DNA of 64,000 bases from Lates calcarifer (Eukaryota > Chordata > Actinopteri > Centropomidae), in assembly GCF_001640805.2 (NCBI RefSeq), contig NC_066856.1:2117937-2181936 (forward strand), given 5' to 3'. Made by a program: the position numbers and the translations under genes. Within the stretch, counting starts at the first letter, position 1, and each line of letters opens with the position of its first letter. Under the pieces are notes generated by a model. The model was given only the letters and a program-made list of their open reading frames with translations, was not told the DNA's origin and made no database searches. Below, piece after piece: positions 48,395-58,829 of this stretch.

Positions 48395-48800
48395 GCGGCT
48401 TACTTGGACGAGCTCCTGTAACCGTACCTTGAACACATGTTTTTGCTGAGGAGTTGAAAGATGGCACTCTCAGGGCCAGAACTGACTGCCTCCAACCTTG
48501 AGGAGACATTACTCTGATTTACTTCCCCTCTCAATTCTGCTGCAACTGTTTTATGCATAAAGGCATCAGCGGAGAGGGTTAAAAACGGGGAGTTAAGAGG
48601 GGAAACACAGGGAGACACAGAGAGCAGCCCGAGCATTGTTTATTTTCACAGGAACATTCCAGGAGTTGACAGTTATTCCCTTGTCTGGAGAACTGAATCG
48701 TAGTGCAATTTTCCAGACTCCAGACACTGTGTGAACTCCCACTATGACTAGTCTGGGACAATGAAGAATGAGTCTCTTATTCACACTTCCACTCTGATGA
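48395..48800. promoter_or_regulatory. Candidate conserved non-coding element
   Basis: Complex block with GCATCAGCGGAGAGGGTTAA (about 48563), GAGCATTGTTTATTTTCACA (about 48632; SOX-like ATTGTTT plus forkhead-like GTTTATTT) and ACAGTTATTCCCTTGTCTGG (about 48669). Confidence 0.3.
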
Positions 48801-49004
48801 TAGTGGCTGAATACCGACTAGGAAGGGTTACAGAGCTTGTTAACTCATTCATGAAAACATAGCAATGAAGAGAGAGATGAGGTACATGGACTAGATACAA
48901 ATGTATATATTTATTTTTTTTCTTTTGGGGACCATTTCAAATTAATTCCAGTGTGCTTTACTGTAACTTGTTTCTGTTTTTTTCTAAGGGGAAAGGCTTT
49001 TCCT

Positions 49005-49300
49005 TGGCTGCCACAGAGAGTTGACTTGCTTGAGGTCTATATTTGAATTCTAGGCTAGCATTCCAGCGTCCACTCTCCACGTGGCTGCTGCACCGGGCTC
49101 TCTAGAAATGTCAGGGTAACCAGATCATTACATACTTGAGTCCAGTTACACCTCCATTAACGACCGCGAACAGGATCCACACGCTGACCCCAGAAAAAGA
49201 GCCCTGAATTAGCATACATATTTAAAGAGCCTGGCCTTTGGTCGCAGGAAGGTGTTTCATAAGATTCACAACCAAGCTCTCACTGCACATTTACTCATCA
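49005..49300. promoter_or_regulatory. Candidate conserved non-coding element
   Basis: GC-balanced repeat-free block: TCCACTCTCCACGTGGCTGC (about 49069, CACGTG E-box), CCATTAACGACCGCGAACAG (about 49154) and GAATTAGCATACATATTTAA (about 49206). No long open frame. Confidence 0.38.
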
Positions 49301-50964
49301 TATTCAGACTAATAATGACGATTTAATAAAAAGAAGTCAATATTCATCTAAAAGTGGAAATATTAAAAGAATAATTTCACATTTTGGTAAATATACTTTA
49401 TTTTATTCAGGTTACCAACTTCGGGTACCTGGCTGCAGTGAAATTTTGATGCCATGGGCTTAATCACACGTAAGCAAACTAAACCACAGGCACATATTTG
49501 AACTCAATTCACCATCATGGTTTTAAAAAGTATGCAGGTGCAAAAGGAGCAGGACCTTAGGCCTAAGATTTAAGGATATAGCCTGACTATGACACCCCAG
49601 GACTTCCACCTAGGCAAATACTCACAAGTTCACTATATTAGACAAACACAAAGTTCCATTAACACACTCTCTCTGGTCTATGGGGAGAAGATATAGATAT
49701 TTAATTAGCTAATTGAACACGAGTGTAGACATTGACTTAACATATTACATACAAATCATAACAAATTGCAAGCTTGGAATCAAAACATGGATGGACGTGT
49801 GATTAACAGCAATCTTTGCTGGCAAAAGTTACAGTAAAAAACAGCTGACTGGCAATTTTGGCTACTTAACTCTTGGTGGATGGTATTATGAGGAGTCAAG
49901 TTACCTGTGATAGTCTCATTTCTGAACACTGCACTTGTCTTTCATCTTTTCCATTTTCCATCATTCTCATTCCTGCTGCCTCTGTCCCTGTCTTCCTCTG
50001 AACTGATTGCTAATGCTGGTCCTCATCTCTTTCTTTCCCTTTTGCCTTCTTAAAGTATCTCAATAAACTTGTCATCTGGAATGACAAAGTTTATTAGTCA
50101 TTCTTGAAAACATTCCAGTAATTAGCTAAGTTGCATAGAAAAACTGAGTACCATTGCAACATGTTGTTTTCATTCTTCTCTCTGCTGTGCACTTGATGTT
50201 AGACAGCTAATGTAAACAAGCTAGCTGTTTACAGATCTAAAGTAATTTTAAACTTACTCTGTACCTTGCAGAGAACCTATTGATACAAATATTATATAAT
50301 GTTACTTTGTAAGCCCTGGGTTTTTTTAATCAATTAATCCATAATCGATATCTGTCACAGTCCTTTTCCTTCAGCCAGGTTAGGTGAGAGTGTGACTGGT
50401 TTGCTTGAATGCCGTATGGGTTTTTATAAGTCATGCAGAAACTTGGCTAGTCCTCGCCGGCTGTGAGCTTGAGCAGCTGTCTATCAACACGGTAGATAAC
50501 CAACCGTAATACAATTGCCAGTTCATCTGGTTTTGGTGTGAGAACTGTTCAGGAAGTGTGAGGGTGTGAGATTGATGAGGAGATTGATAGAACTGTCTGG
50601 TAAATGTAATAGTGTATTTAGAGGGAACAAGATACAATTAGAGATGAATTAGTGAAGATGGGAACATGCAAGTTATACATGTTTCAACTTGAGCAAAATT
50701 TTGTGCTACAGAGACTACAGGAAAACTGAGAGAGACTGAAGGGAAGAAACAGAAAGAGAGCTGGGGTTTCCAATGAGTTCTGAATCCTGCATGTTGATTC
50801 ATCTGTTTCTGGCTAGTTCACACATAATGTCAATACAGCTGATACATTAGCTGTTCAGTGCAGATTAGCATGGCTTCTACAAACTGGCCAGCAATAAAAC
50901 ATATATAAATTACTGAAAGCAAAAATTTCTACCTTAGCACACCTCAATGCTACAACCAGCAACC
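49301..50964. other. Non-coding interval
   Basis: No gene or defined repeat. 'GTAAACAAGCTAGCTGTTTAC' near 50213 forms a near-perfect palindrome around GCTAGC. Confidence 0.45.
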
Positions 50965-51285
50965 AGTTAACAAAGCCTAGATTAAAGCAGAGGGAAACAG
51001 TTAGCCTGGCTCTGTCTGAAGGTAAGAAAATACACCTTTGAGAACTTCTAATGCTCTCTACTTAACTTGTTGAACCACAAATAAAACCACACATTGTTTT
51101 TACACTTCTTTTTTATACTAACCAGACAGATGTTTTCAGTCTTAATGCAAAACTTATCTAACTGGCTGAGCTTTAGCCTTGTATTTACTGCACAGATATA
51201 AAGGTGCTATCCATCTTCTCATCTAAGTCATAGCAAGAAAGTAAATAAACCTATTTCCTAAGGTTTTGAACTACCACCTAAAATA
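50965..51285 (+). repeat. Dispersed teleost repeat, family B, copy 2
   Basis: Reads GGGAAACAGTTAGCCTGGCT, GGTAAGAAAATACACC, AACTGGCTGAGCTTTAGCC, GGTGCTATCCATCTTCTCAT and GCAAGAAAGTAAATAAACC, the order of a common fish repeat I recognise. Overlap with the copy at 23.9 kb is mainly the left half and is weak. Confidence 0.5.
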
Positions 51286-52780
51286 ATCAGTTCTGTTGTG
51301 CTCCATCATGAAATTAACTAACTTTTCTAAACACTTTATTCTGAGGCTAAATAGGATCTGAGCTAATCTAAACCTTGTCTTTTAATTTCATACTAGTATA
51401 TTGTGGCGCTTGCCTACAATGGAAATGTAGAGCACACAGTCCTGATCTTGCATGATGACTCTCAGGACATCCCTGAGCAGGAATGTTCAGAGAAAAAAAA
51501 TAATGTTATTTTCTGAAAATTTAAATATATCTTCCAATTTAAAGTTACTTTTGAGGCACTTTAAGGTGAGTAGGGATGTGCAGTTGCTGGCTAAGTAATG
51601 ATGCAAGCATGATGCAACAGAGAAAATGGTACAGGCTCACACATAAGGAAAGTTACCGGTGTGCTCAGTCACTGAAGTTGAGGGGGTCAAACAGTTAATC
51701 CACATATCCCTGTGGGTTCAGTGTTTTTACAGGATGGAGTCATTCCCCTGTGCATCATTTGCAAATGTTCCTCATTGTCTTGAACTGCAATGACTTATAA
51801 TCATGAGGGACATAAACATTCTGACCTCTGCTCTCTCATGCCTGCTGGTCAATCACTGTATGTCTAAATATATGTTACACTGTATATATCCATTATGGCT
51901 ACCATCTGGAAAGTAAAGTAGCATATTTATGATTTATGTTCCCTATCAACAAACTCCTCCCGCCTTCAGCTTTAGGCCCCCTGCAGAAATGGATGTGGAC
52001 TTATGAGCAGAAAAGGAACATTATCAGCGGACTATTAAACAGCGTTCTGCCAACAGGAGGTGGCAAGAAAAAAACAAAGGGTTGTCTTAAGGCAAGCGGT
52101 AGGAAATGTTTCTTTTCAAAGTGTGTTATACCCCCTGGTGATAAAAAAGGGAGCAGAAAGAAAAAGGGTGAGTTGTTGAAAAGCATGAAAAAAGTTTACT
52201 CAGCCCCAGGTGCAGGGTGTCCCCTGCTGATGTCTTTTCACAAACACTTTGTTCATTTGTCTGGTTGATGGGGTGGCTGGACAGCTTACTGGACGGGTGC
52301 CTGGTCACTGGGCCAGTTCCTGACTGGAACATCAAACTCTGCTAGCATGAACTACGTCCACATCTATTTTCCCTGTCCCTTTATGCCCACATGTGGTGTA
52401 ACAAATCAGGCTGAGATTTAGATGTTGCCTGAAGTTAAGATAATTCTTGAAGTGTCCAGTAATTTGTTTTCCATCATCTGTCTTTGCTCTTGTAGGTGCC
52501 ACAACTTCTTTCCCTCAGTAAAAGAGATACAACACAGCTCTGCTGTGCTTCCCAAATGTCCACTAACCAGTAAATGGATGCCACCTCTGGGCACTGCGTT
52601 TGTCTGGCCAAAGCCCCCAGGGCTCAGTGGGCACTCCATCTCATTGCTGGCACAGACACGCCATTCTCTGTTGGAATCTTTAGTTTCAAAGAGTCTTGCT
52701 GGGTGTAAGCCGTCTCCTCTCATTGTTTGGTGATGTTGTTGCTGGGTAGGGGGTTTGGAAAAGTGTGTTACCAGCCCGTC
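51286..52780. other. Non-coding interval
   Basis: No supported gene. A strong acceptor-like CTGTCTTTGCTCTTGTAG (ending 52495) precedes a frame open to a stop at 52731-52733. The peptide has no family resemblance and an antiparallel frame of similar length exists, so I do not call an exon. Confidence 0.4.
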
Positions 52781-52784
52781 CCCA

Positions 52785-53290
52785 TCATCCCACCCCAGCT
52801 ACAGCTGACAACAGCTCCAGCAGAGTGGCTGCTGCCATCTTCATTTACAGTGCTTTCGTGCATGTGAATGTTGCATAGTTAACAGCCCTCTATTGACGGT
52901 TCTGTTCAGCGCAGAGCAGCAGGGGTCAATTAATGAGCGGCCCCTGACCATCAGATCCCAATTATGGCTTTCAGAGCACTCCACCGTGTGCCCCTCAAAT
53001 ACCCAGCTCCATTTGCCTTATAATTGTGTAATTAGAGTTTGTATCAATAATTGAAGCACCAGTAGGGACATGTATTATTCTCCTGTTTGCCTCATTTGCT
53101 AAATTGCAGCAACATTTTTGCTAATGATGGACTTAGGCATGTACCTCTCTGCATTATTTATCAGAATTACAAAAGCTTCTCATGTCACTGACATTCCTGT
53201 TTACTACCCACTAGAGATATTTTATTTGATAGATTCAGTATATCTGATAAAATTCTAATTACTGTGCCACGTCTGCAAGTTACTGTAGGA
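52785..53290. promoter_or_regulatory. Strong candidate conserved non-coding element
   Basis: Block with densely packed homeodomain-type cores: GTCAATTAATGAGCGG (52926-52941), CCCAATTATGGC (about 52967), CCTTATAATTGTGTAATTAG (about 53016-53035) and ATCAATAATTGAAGC. Also GACAACAGCTCCAGCAG and TTTTGCTAATGATGGACTTA. Repeat-free and non-coding; among the most enhancer-like stretches in the window. Confidence 0.45.
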
Positions 53291-53621
53291 TTATATGTTT
53301 CTAGTTTTACATGTGAGAGCATTTTGGTGCCAAATTGTATTCTCATATTGGCTGATATTGTGGATTATTTGTAAAAAAAAATCCATCTTGTACATGTATG
53401 TATCTTCCATATTGTACTTCGACCATATCAGACATATGTATTTTCTGTATAAGAATATGCATATTTGTTCACAAATTGAGTGATACTTGTATTTGAACAT
53501 TTTCCTGCAGGCATTTTGCATGACAAGGAGTCTATTTTTCTTTTTTCAAATAATGGAAATCTGGTATTGGAGTGAAACTCTTGTATTGCAGTTTCCTGGT
53601 AATGGATATGGGTTATAGGTT

Positions 53622-53656
53622 TCACACACACACATATCACACACACACACACACAA
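53622..53656. repeat. (CA)n microsatellite
   Basis: Two CA runs separated by TATC. Confidence 0.95.
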
Positions 53657-54470
53657 AACACTATGAAACACAGCCTGTTGCTCTTTTGAAAAGACCTCGG
53701 GGCAATTTAGTGATAAGCACTTCCTCCAAACACAATGCCGGATTTTTCTTTGGTACTCTCCCTAACCCATATTGTGTGACAGTCTTCCCCAATCATGATG
53801 TCAATAAACGTACACCTCTGCCCTTGTTTTCTTTCTGTCCCATAAATGTTTGACAAGACAGCCTTATTAAGGGAGAGGAATGTTATTTTTCACTTTTCAG
53901 ACTTCCTCAGGTACATTGTCTGTCACAGTCGCTTCAATAAATAATGGGTTGTACCACCATTTCCCATACAGTGCAGCCTCATGACATAAATATGAATACA
54001 CCTTTGACTTGACATGGAGTAATGAGACATTTGACAGCTATGACAGTCATATAGCTGATGGTGCTGCCAATAGTTTGGTGCAACTATGCTATGCAATCAA
54101 AATCTTGAATAGACATGGCCAAGAGCGTGAATTCCTCAAATCAGCACAGGAACCTTTGCCCCAACTGTCCATAACAAATCACACATGGCATCCCAAGCTC
54201 ATCTTGGGTATATGAGGAAATCAAACCACAGCCTGGAGATAGATATAGTAATTAATTCTAATTGGGATATTTGAGCAGGACTGGGGAATGATGGAGTAAA
54301 TGCTACTCTGGAGCAATGTTTTTTGATGGAGCTAGAGCCCCATATGCTGTACTCAGGAGCACATCTGTGCCCGGTGCCCATAGAGAAATCCCCTGGCAGA
54401 AAACACTTCAATACTGCAAGGAGGGGAGGGAGAGAGAGCAAGACACCGCAAGCGTTATTATGCCAGCCGG
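53657..54470. other. Non-coding interval with weak regulatory texture
   Basis: The part from about 54020 to 54250 (ACTATGCTATGCAATCAAAA ... CATGGCCAAGAGCGTGAATT) is complex and may be a regulatory block. Nothing else is visible. Confidence 0.3.
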
Positions 54471-54474
54471 CAAC

Positions 54475-54725
54475 AAATATCCATCCTAATTGCTCCACAA
54501 TTGTATTAAACTAGCTATTATGTAGCAATTAAATTTGTTTAAGCCTCAGCTCCAGTTACAGGTTTCAGTGTGACTAATTAAAAACAAGGGAGCAGGAAAA
54601 CCCCAGGCAGAAGCTTTCCCTAAGCTGGAGCTCCAGCTCCCCCGTCATGACTGTATTTAGAGTGTCAATCAAGACAGAGTCAGAGGCAAGTCATTCAGGC
54701 AGCCTTTTTGATTCAACCTATTCAC
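54475..54725. promoter_or_regulatory. Candidate conserved non-coding element
   Basis: Contains GTGTGACTAATTAAAAACA (about 54569), CTGGAGCTCCAGCTCCCCCG (about 54624) and TGTCAATCAAGACAGAGTCA (about 54663). Palindromic GGAGCTCC and TAATTA cores in non-repetitive sequence. Confidence 0.38.
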
Positions 54726-54729
54726 TCCT

Positions 54730-55175
54730 ATAAGCCCCTTATCTAGACTGTCTCTGTATAGTTCCAATTATCCCAAAGTGCCATGCATTTGCGTTCAGAA
54801 AGAGAGGAGGCCAGTCTTCCCAATATCCCTCCCTACTTCTGTGCTGTACATTGCCCAAGTTACAAACTACGAGTAATAGTATACATACATATTCATACAT
54901 CTTTTTTCCTTTCACTAAAAGTACAGACTGCAAAAATATCACAAATCGTGGAGCTCGTGGTATGTTTTCCATTGCACCATCTGTTGTAGTGGTTAGGCTG
55001 TTCTTTAACGAAGGTCCATTTAGTGTGTTTTGGCCAAAGTCCAGCCATGCTGAGCCTGTTTCTGCCTTCCCGCTCAGGTCATCAGAGGTGAGATGCAAAC
55101 TGATGAACACACAGAGTACAATAATGAGCCGTGAAATGAAAAGGAAATTAATTGGACCCCAATAAAGAAAAGATT
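54730..55175. promoter_or_regulatory. Candidate conserved non-coding element
   Basis: Complex DNA from CCAATTATCCCAAAGTGCC (about 54764) to GGAAATTAATTGGACCCCAA (about 55142). A 123-aa minus frame and plus frames overlap here without domains, as chance frames do. Confidence 0.3.
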
Positions 55176-57420
55176 AACAGAGATGGATTATCCAGTCTGA
55201 CTGTTTTTAGCAATTTTTAAATTGTTTTTGTACTGAAATTAGCATAATTTATCACAGCAGCTGTTAAGATTGCAACATAGTCATACTATATACATAACTC
55301 AACACATCCGCAACAATACTGAATCCTGTGTTTCCAATGCAAACAGGCTTTAGTTTGCTCTCCATTGTAGCACAAGTTACTTTAATCAATTACTCAGTAC
55401 ATATTACTCACACAGTACATTACTCAACAGCAAAATTAACCAGTTACATTTATTTGGACATTACTTGATTGTTACTCAATGCAGCATCAGTCTGTCCTGA
55501 GCAATGATGTGACAGCAACCTTCCTCAAATTAATGAAAGGAACCATCAGATACCATCATGTTTTCTGCCTGTTACAGTTTGAGGTTTGACTTGAGTTATT
55601 TTAATGCCATAATCTTGTTGTGTCCACTTCCTCTTCAATAATTTAATGGAGCTGGACTGGGCAATCAGCACTACCAGTTGTGCATCTAGATGCACCCAAC
55701 CCAAAACATTTGTTTTTTTGCAGATTTTCTGGAAATTTAGTTAAAGTAGGCACTAGATTTGCAATAAAAGCTGGCTGTTGTGGCCTAACAAGCAGCAGTC
55801 TGTAGTTTTTTAAATATTTACTGACTGTCAACAGCTGACATTAGCTAAGCCCTGTAATTGTGCTCAGAACCCCTCTTGTCCCAATAATGAAGCTGGAGGT
55901 TTACAAACTGTCCAACTCAACAAAACCAGAAAATTTGTGAGTATAGGTTACCAGCTGAGAATGCACAACATGTATCCTCATAGTTACCCTGAGTATAGAG
56001 TAAATTCTCCTCATTTGTAGAGGCTAACTGCCTCCCCATAACTCCAGCCTCTGCATCAAGATAACACATTATTAACCAGTCACTTCACTGAATGCACAAA
56101 CATGAACAGAATAACAGAAATGTACTTGGATTATTTTTTTCAATTGTATCCCTTATAGTATTATTATTGTAAAAAGTTATTTTACTCTTCTCCTGCCAAC
56201 ACTTTACTGTGAAAGGCCTGGGATAAAGTAGTATAATACACCTCTCTGTTGAACCATACTGCACTGTAACTCAGTACTGTGGGGTGAATTACTGTAGCCA
56301 GGTGTAAGGCACAAGAGGCAGCAAGTCCCTGCCCAGCTGCAGGCTGTCAGGGCTCATCTCACACTGACACACTCCTGGCCTTTGAGGCTTTCTGTAAACT
56401 AGTTCAGGGGATCTCACACTGACCATGACACAGGCAGAGAGGAGTTCCAGTACATCTCTCTATTTTGGCATTATTATCTCATATAGTGCAGTTTTAATGA
56501 CAGGAAAAACACAGCAGTCCTCTTAAACTGTAACAGACCTAAGCTCAATCATATAACACCACTCAAGTGAACTTACTGGGCCTGCTAAAGCACTTCATCA
56601 GTGGCATAATTTAAAATAATCAAAGGCTGGAAACATTTAATGACCATTCATCAAAGTACAAAATATCTCAAATCTACCTTAGACAGCAGTTCTAACTATC
56701 ACACAATCAGCACAGTTTGCCTTTTGCACAGAAGCAACAATGAGTTCAAATCTGACTCATGAAACCTTCATTGTTCCAAGGCACTTGGACTTCTCCACAT
56801 GGGGTTAAAGAGTACGTGCAGTGTGTTTTGTGCTCAGTGTGGACTGCAGTCTGTCTGCCAGAAGTAATAACATGAGTGATTATGTCTCATTACGTTAACC
56901 ATAGATGCTTGTCTACTTTCTTCCCATTGTCCTTGAGTGGTTTGGCTTCCAATTACTAAGTTTGTTTTTGGGGGATAGGCGAGAAATGTCCCTTAATCTT
57001 TAGAAAACCACAGTTTCTCTGTAGCCTCGAGTAAGAGTGGCAGTGAGGAAATGCCAGAATGGAAAGGAATTTGTTAGGGAGAAGGATACGTCAATCATAA
57101 AAGTTAAACAAATCTCATGCTGCTTGGAAAAAAATACATTTCAAATGGATTCTGTAATATGCTCTATTTGCTGGCTAGTTTGGAAAAAAACATGTTTAAA
57201 ACATTAGTTTAATCACTAAAATGGTAATTAAGCTGCATAATCTCTGTCCTAATTTAACATTTTATTTAATGCACTGCAGTCAAAACATACAACACGAGCT
57301 TGTGGAATTTCTGCAAGGTGTTGAGCTGAAAGCAGTTTATTCATCTTCATGCAATAAAAAGTTAATGTCTGTTGGACTCAAATGTTGCCGTGGCAGGATG
57401 ATAATGTATTATATTAACCC
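55176..57420. other. Non-coding interval
   Basis: AT-rich, no supported gene or repeat. The palindromic TGCATCTAGATGCA at 55681-55694 is the only small structure noted. Confidence 0.45.
55681..55694. repeat. 14-bp perfect palindrome
   Basis: TGCATCTAGATGCA reads the same on both strands. No associated element recognised. Confidence 0.8.
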
Positions 57421-57424
57421 CAGA

Positions 57425-57965
57425 GACTGATGCTGCTCTGCATGGACTGAACTCCTGAAGGGGATTATTGTGCTCTGCCGAAGTTTCATGTCAAGACGGG
57501 AAATTCACACAGAGATTAGAAGTTAATACGTATGGCTGCTGCTGATGGACATAGCTGAGAAGTTTAGATGCCTTCTTCTTTCTCCTCCTCTCTCTCTCCA
57601 GCTCTTTCTCTGCCTCCCATGTCGTTTTTGTTTTTGGTATTGATTGCCTGCTACCTCTTAAATTATGCATTCTGCAGCTCAGTTCGGAGGGCTCCCAGGT
57701 GGGTTTGTCAAAGAGAGAAGACACATGTACTCGGGCAGTGTGGCTAGGAGCGTCAGAAATCCATACAGGTCACAATCATGTCACCCCATCAGTTTTAATC
57801 AGCCGAGCCTGAATACAAGCTGGTGACAGGGCTTAGAGGTATAGGGGATGTGCCTCTGCGGCTGTTCCCCCGACACACACAGGATCTGGTTCGATACTGC
57901 TGGATGCCACTGACAGAGACTCATTATCATCAATGTGTGGCTTGTGGCTTGGCTGGATGATGAGA
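57425..57965. promoter_or_regulatory. Strong candidate conserved non-coding block
   Basis: About 540 bp of complex sequence: GACGGGAAATTCACACAGAG (about 57497), CTTAAATTATGCATTCTGCA (about 57657), CGGAGGGCTCCCAGGTGGGT (about 57686) and CAGTTTTAATCAGCCGAGCC (about 57790). A CT-rich patch (57568-57610) ends in an acceptor-like CTCTCTCCAG, but no open exon follows in a convincing frame. Confidence 0.42.
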
Positions 57966-58394
57966 CAGAAACTGGTCTGGGCCTGTTCGACAGTGTGTTC
58001 CCATGCCACAGTGCAATTTGGGCTTGATAGGTTATCGGCATCTTCATCACCCTCTGCAGGTTTTACACTGAGCGTAATGATGCTCAGTGATATACTGTGG
58101 CTCTCTCACATGAGAAAACTTGATACCAGTTTCTCAAAAACCCACAGATTTTTGAAAAAAAATATCCATCTATCATAAACTGCACACTGTACACAAGGGT
58201 GTGTAGCAGTCTGTCAGAAAATAACCATTTCATTTCTTAAACACTTTTTCAGAGAATGAGTAACATCCCAAAACTAGCATAAGAATGATCCTTGAAATAA
58301 AATTAAAGTTAATTTAGAATAAACAAAACCAAGAGTCAGTCTACAGCCATGCCAGCAGTTCTAAGTAGGAGGCTGTATTCAGACACAATGGTGT
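57966..58394. other. Non-coding interval
   Basis: Nothing specific seen. Confidence 0.45.
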
Positions 58395-58570
58395 TGAAAG
58401 CTAACATTAACATAATAACATGCTCAAAATGACAATGCATAATGTTTAGCAGATATAATATTTGATAATTAGTACTAAATGCAATGTTCAGTGAGGTTGG
58501 TGGTGATGCCATTAGTTTTGTAGATACTTGGTCATAAACCAAAATATTAGACAAAAATTTATGATGACTG
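58395..58570 (+). repeat. Dispersed teleost repeat, family A, copy 4
   Basis: Contains GACAATGCATAATGTTTAGC, TAGTTTTGTAGATACTTGGT and CATAAACCAAAATATTAGAC. These align with the same segments of copy 1 and the reverse complement of copy 2. Substantially diverged and missing the segment holding GCATGCTAACATTTGC. Confidence 0.6.
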
Positions 58571-58741
58571 ACTGAATCCATGGCACTTACAGGGCTAATG
58601 AAAGTGTATTGATTACATCTGAACACTAAAATGTTAATAACCTCCTAAACATACAAACTCCATCATCCTTGTGTACAAATGGTGGGTCGTGACATTATAA
58701 TTAATGGATGTGGAGCGGATCATGTTGCGGCTGTGTCTCAC

Positions 58742-58829
58742 CGTGATTCTTCCCACGGAAGGGCGAGTCTCCAAAGGAGGCCAGTGTTCCTTTGATGAAA
58801 ACAGTCACGGAGCTCGGAGTGTTGCAAAC
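58742..58829 (-). CDS. Candidate internal coding exon of an unidentified gene
   Basis: On minus, CCCTGTTGTGTTTTCACTCC-TTTAG is a good polypyrimidine acceptor, followed by 88 bp and then G/GTGAGACAC, a good donor. Read from the first base the exon is open and begins VCNTPSSVTVFIKGTLASF, then GDSPFRGKNH, with a phase-1 end. A second frame (LQHSELRDCF...) is also open; the third has a stop. The exon is GC-richer than its flanks and has a coding-like codon mix. I cannot assign the peptide to a family. No partner exon was confidently found in the window, which is odd if the gene continues leftwards. It may be a distant upstream exon of the left-edge gene, an exon of a gene entering from the right, or a chance structure. 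Confidence 0.4.

Noticed and set aside
52422..52733. Possible terminal exon after a strong acceptor at 52495
   Set aside because: The peptide matches nothing known, a 101-aa antiparallel frame covers the same DNA, and no upstream exon or polyadenylation signal was found nearby.
53622..53656. Spaced CA repeats that superficially look like an array
   Set aside because: Simple dinucleotide microsatellite; no CRISPR-like repeat-spacer structure anywhere in the window.
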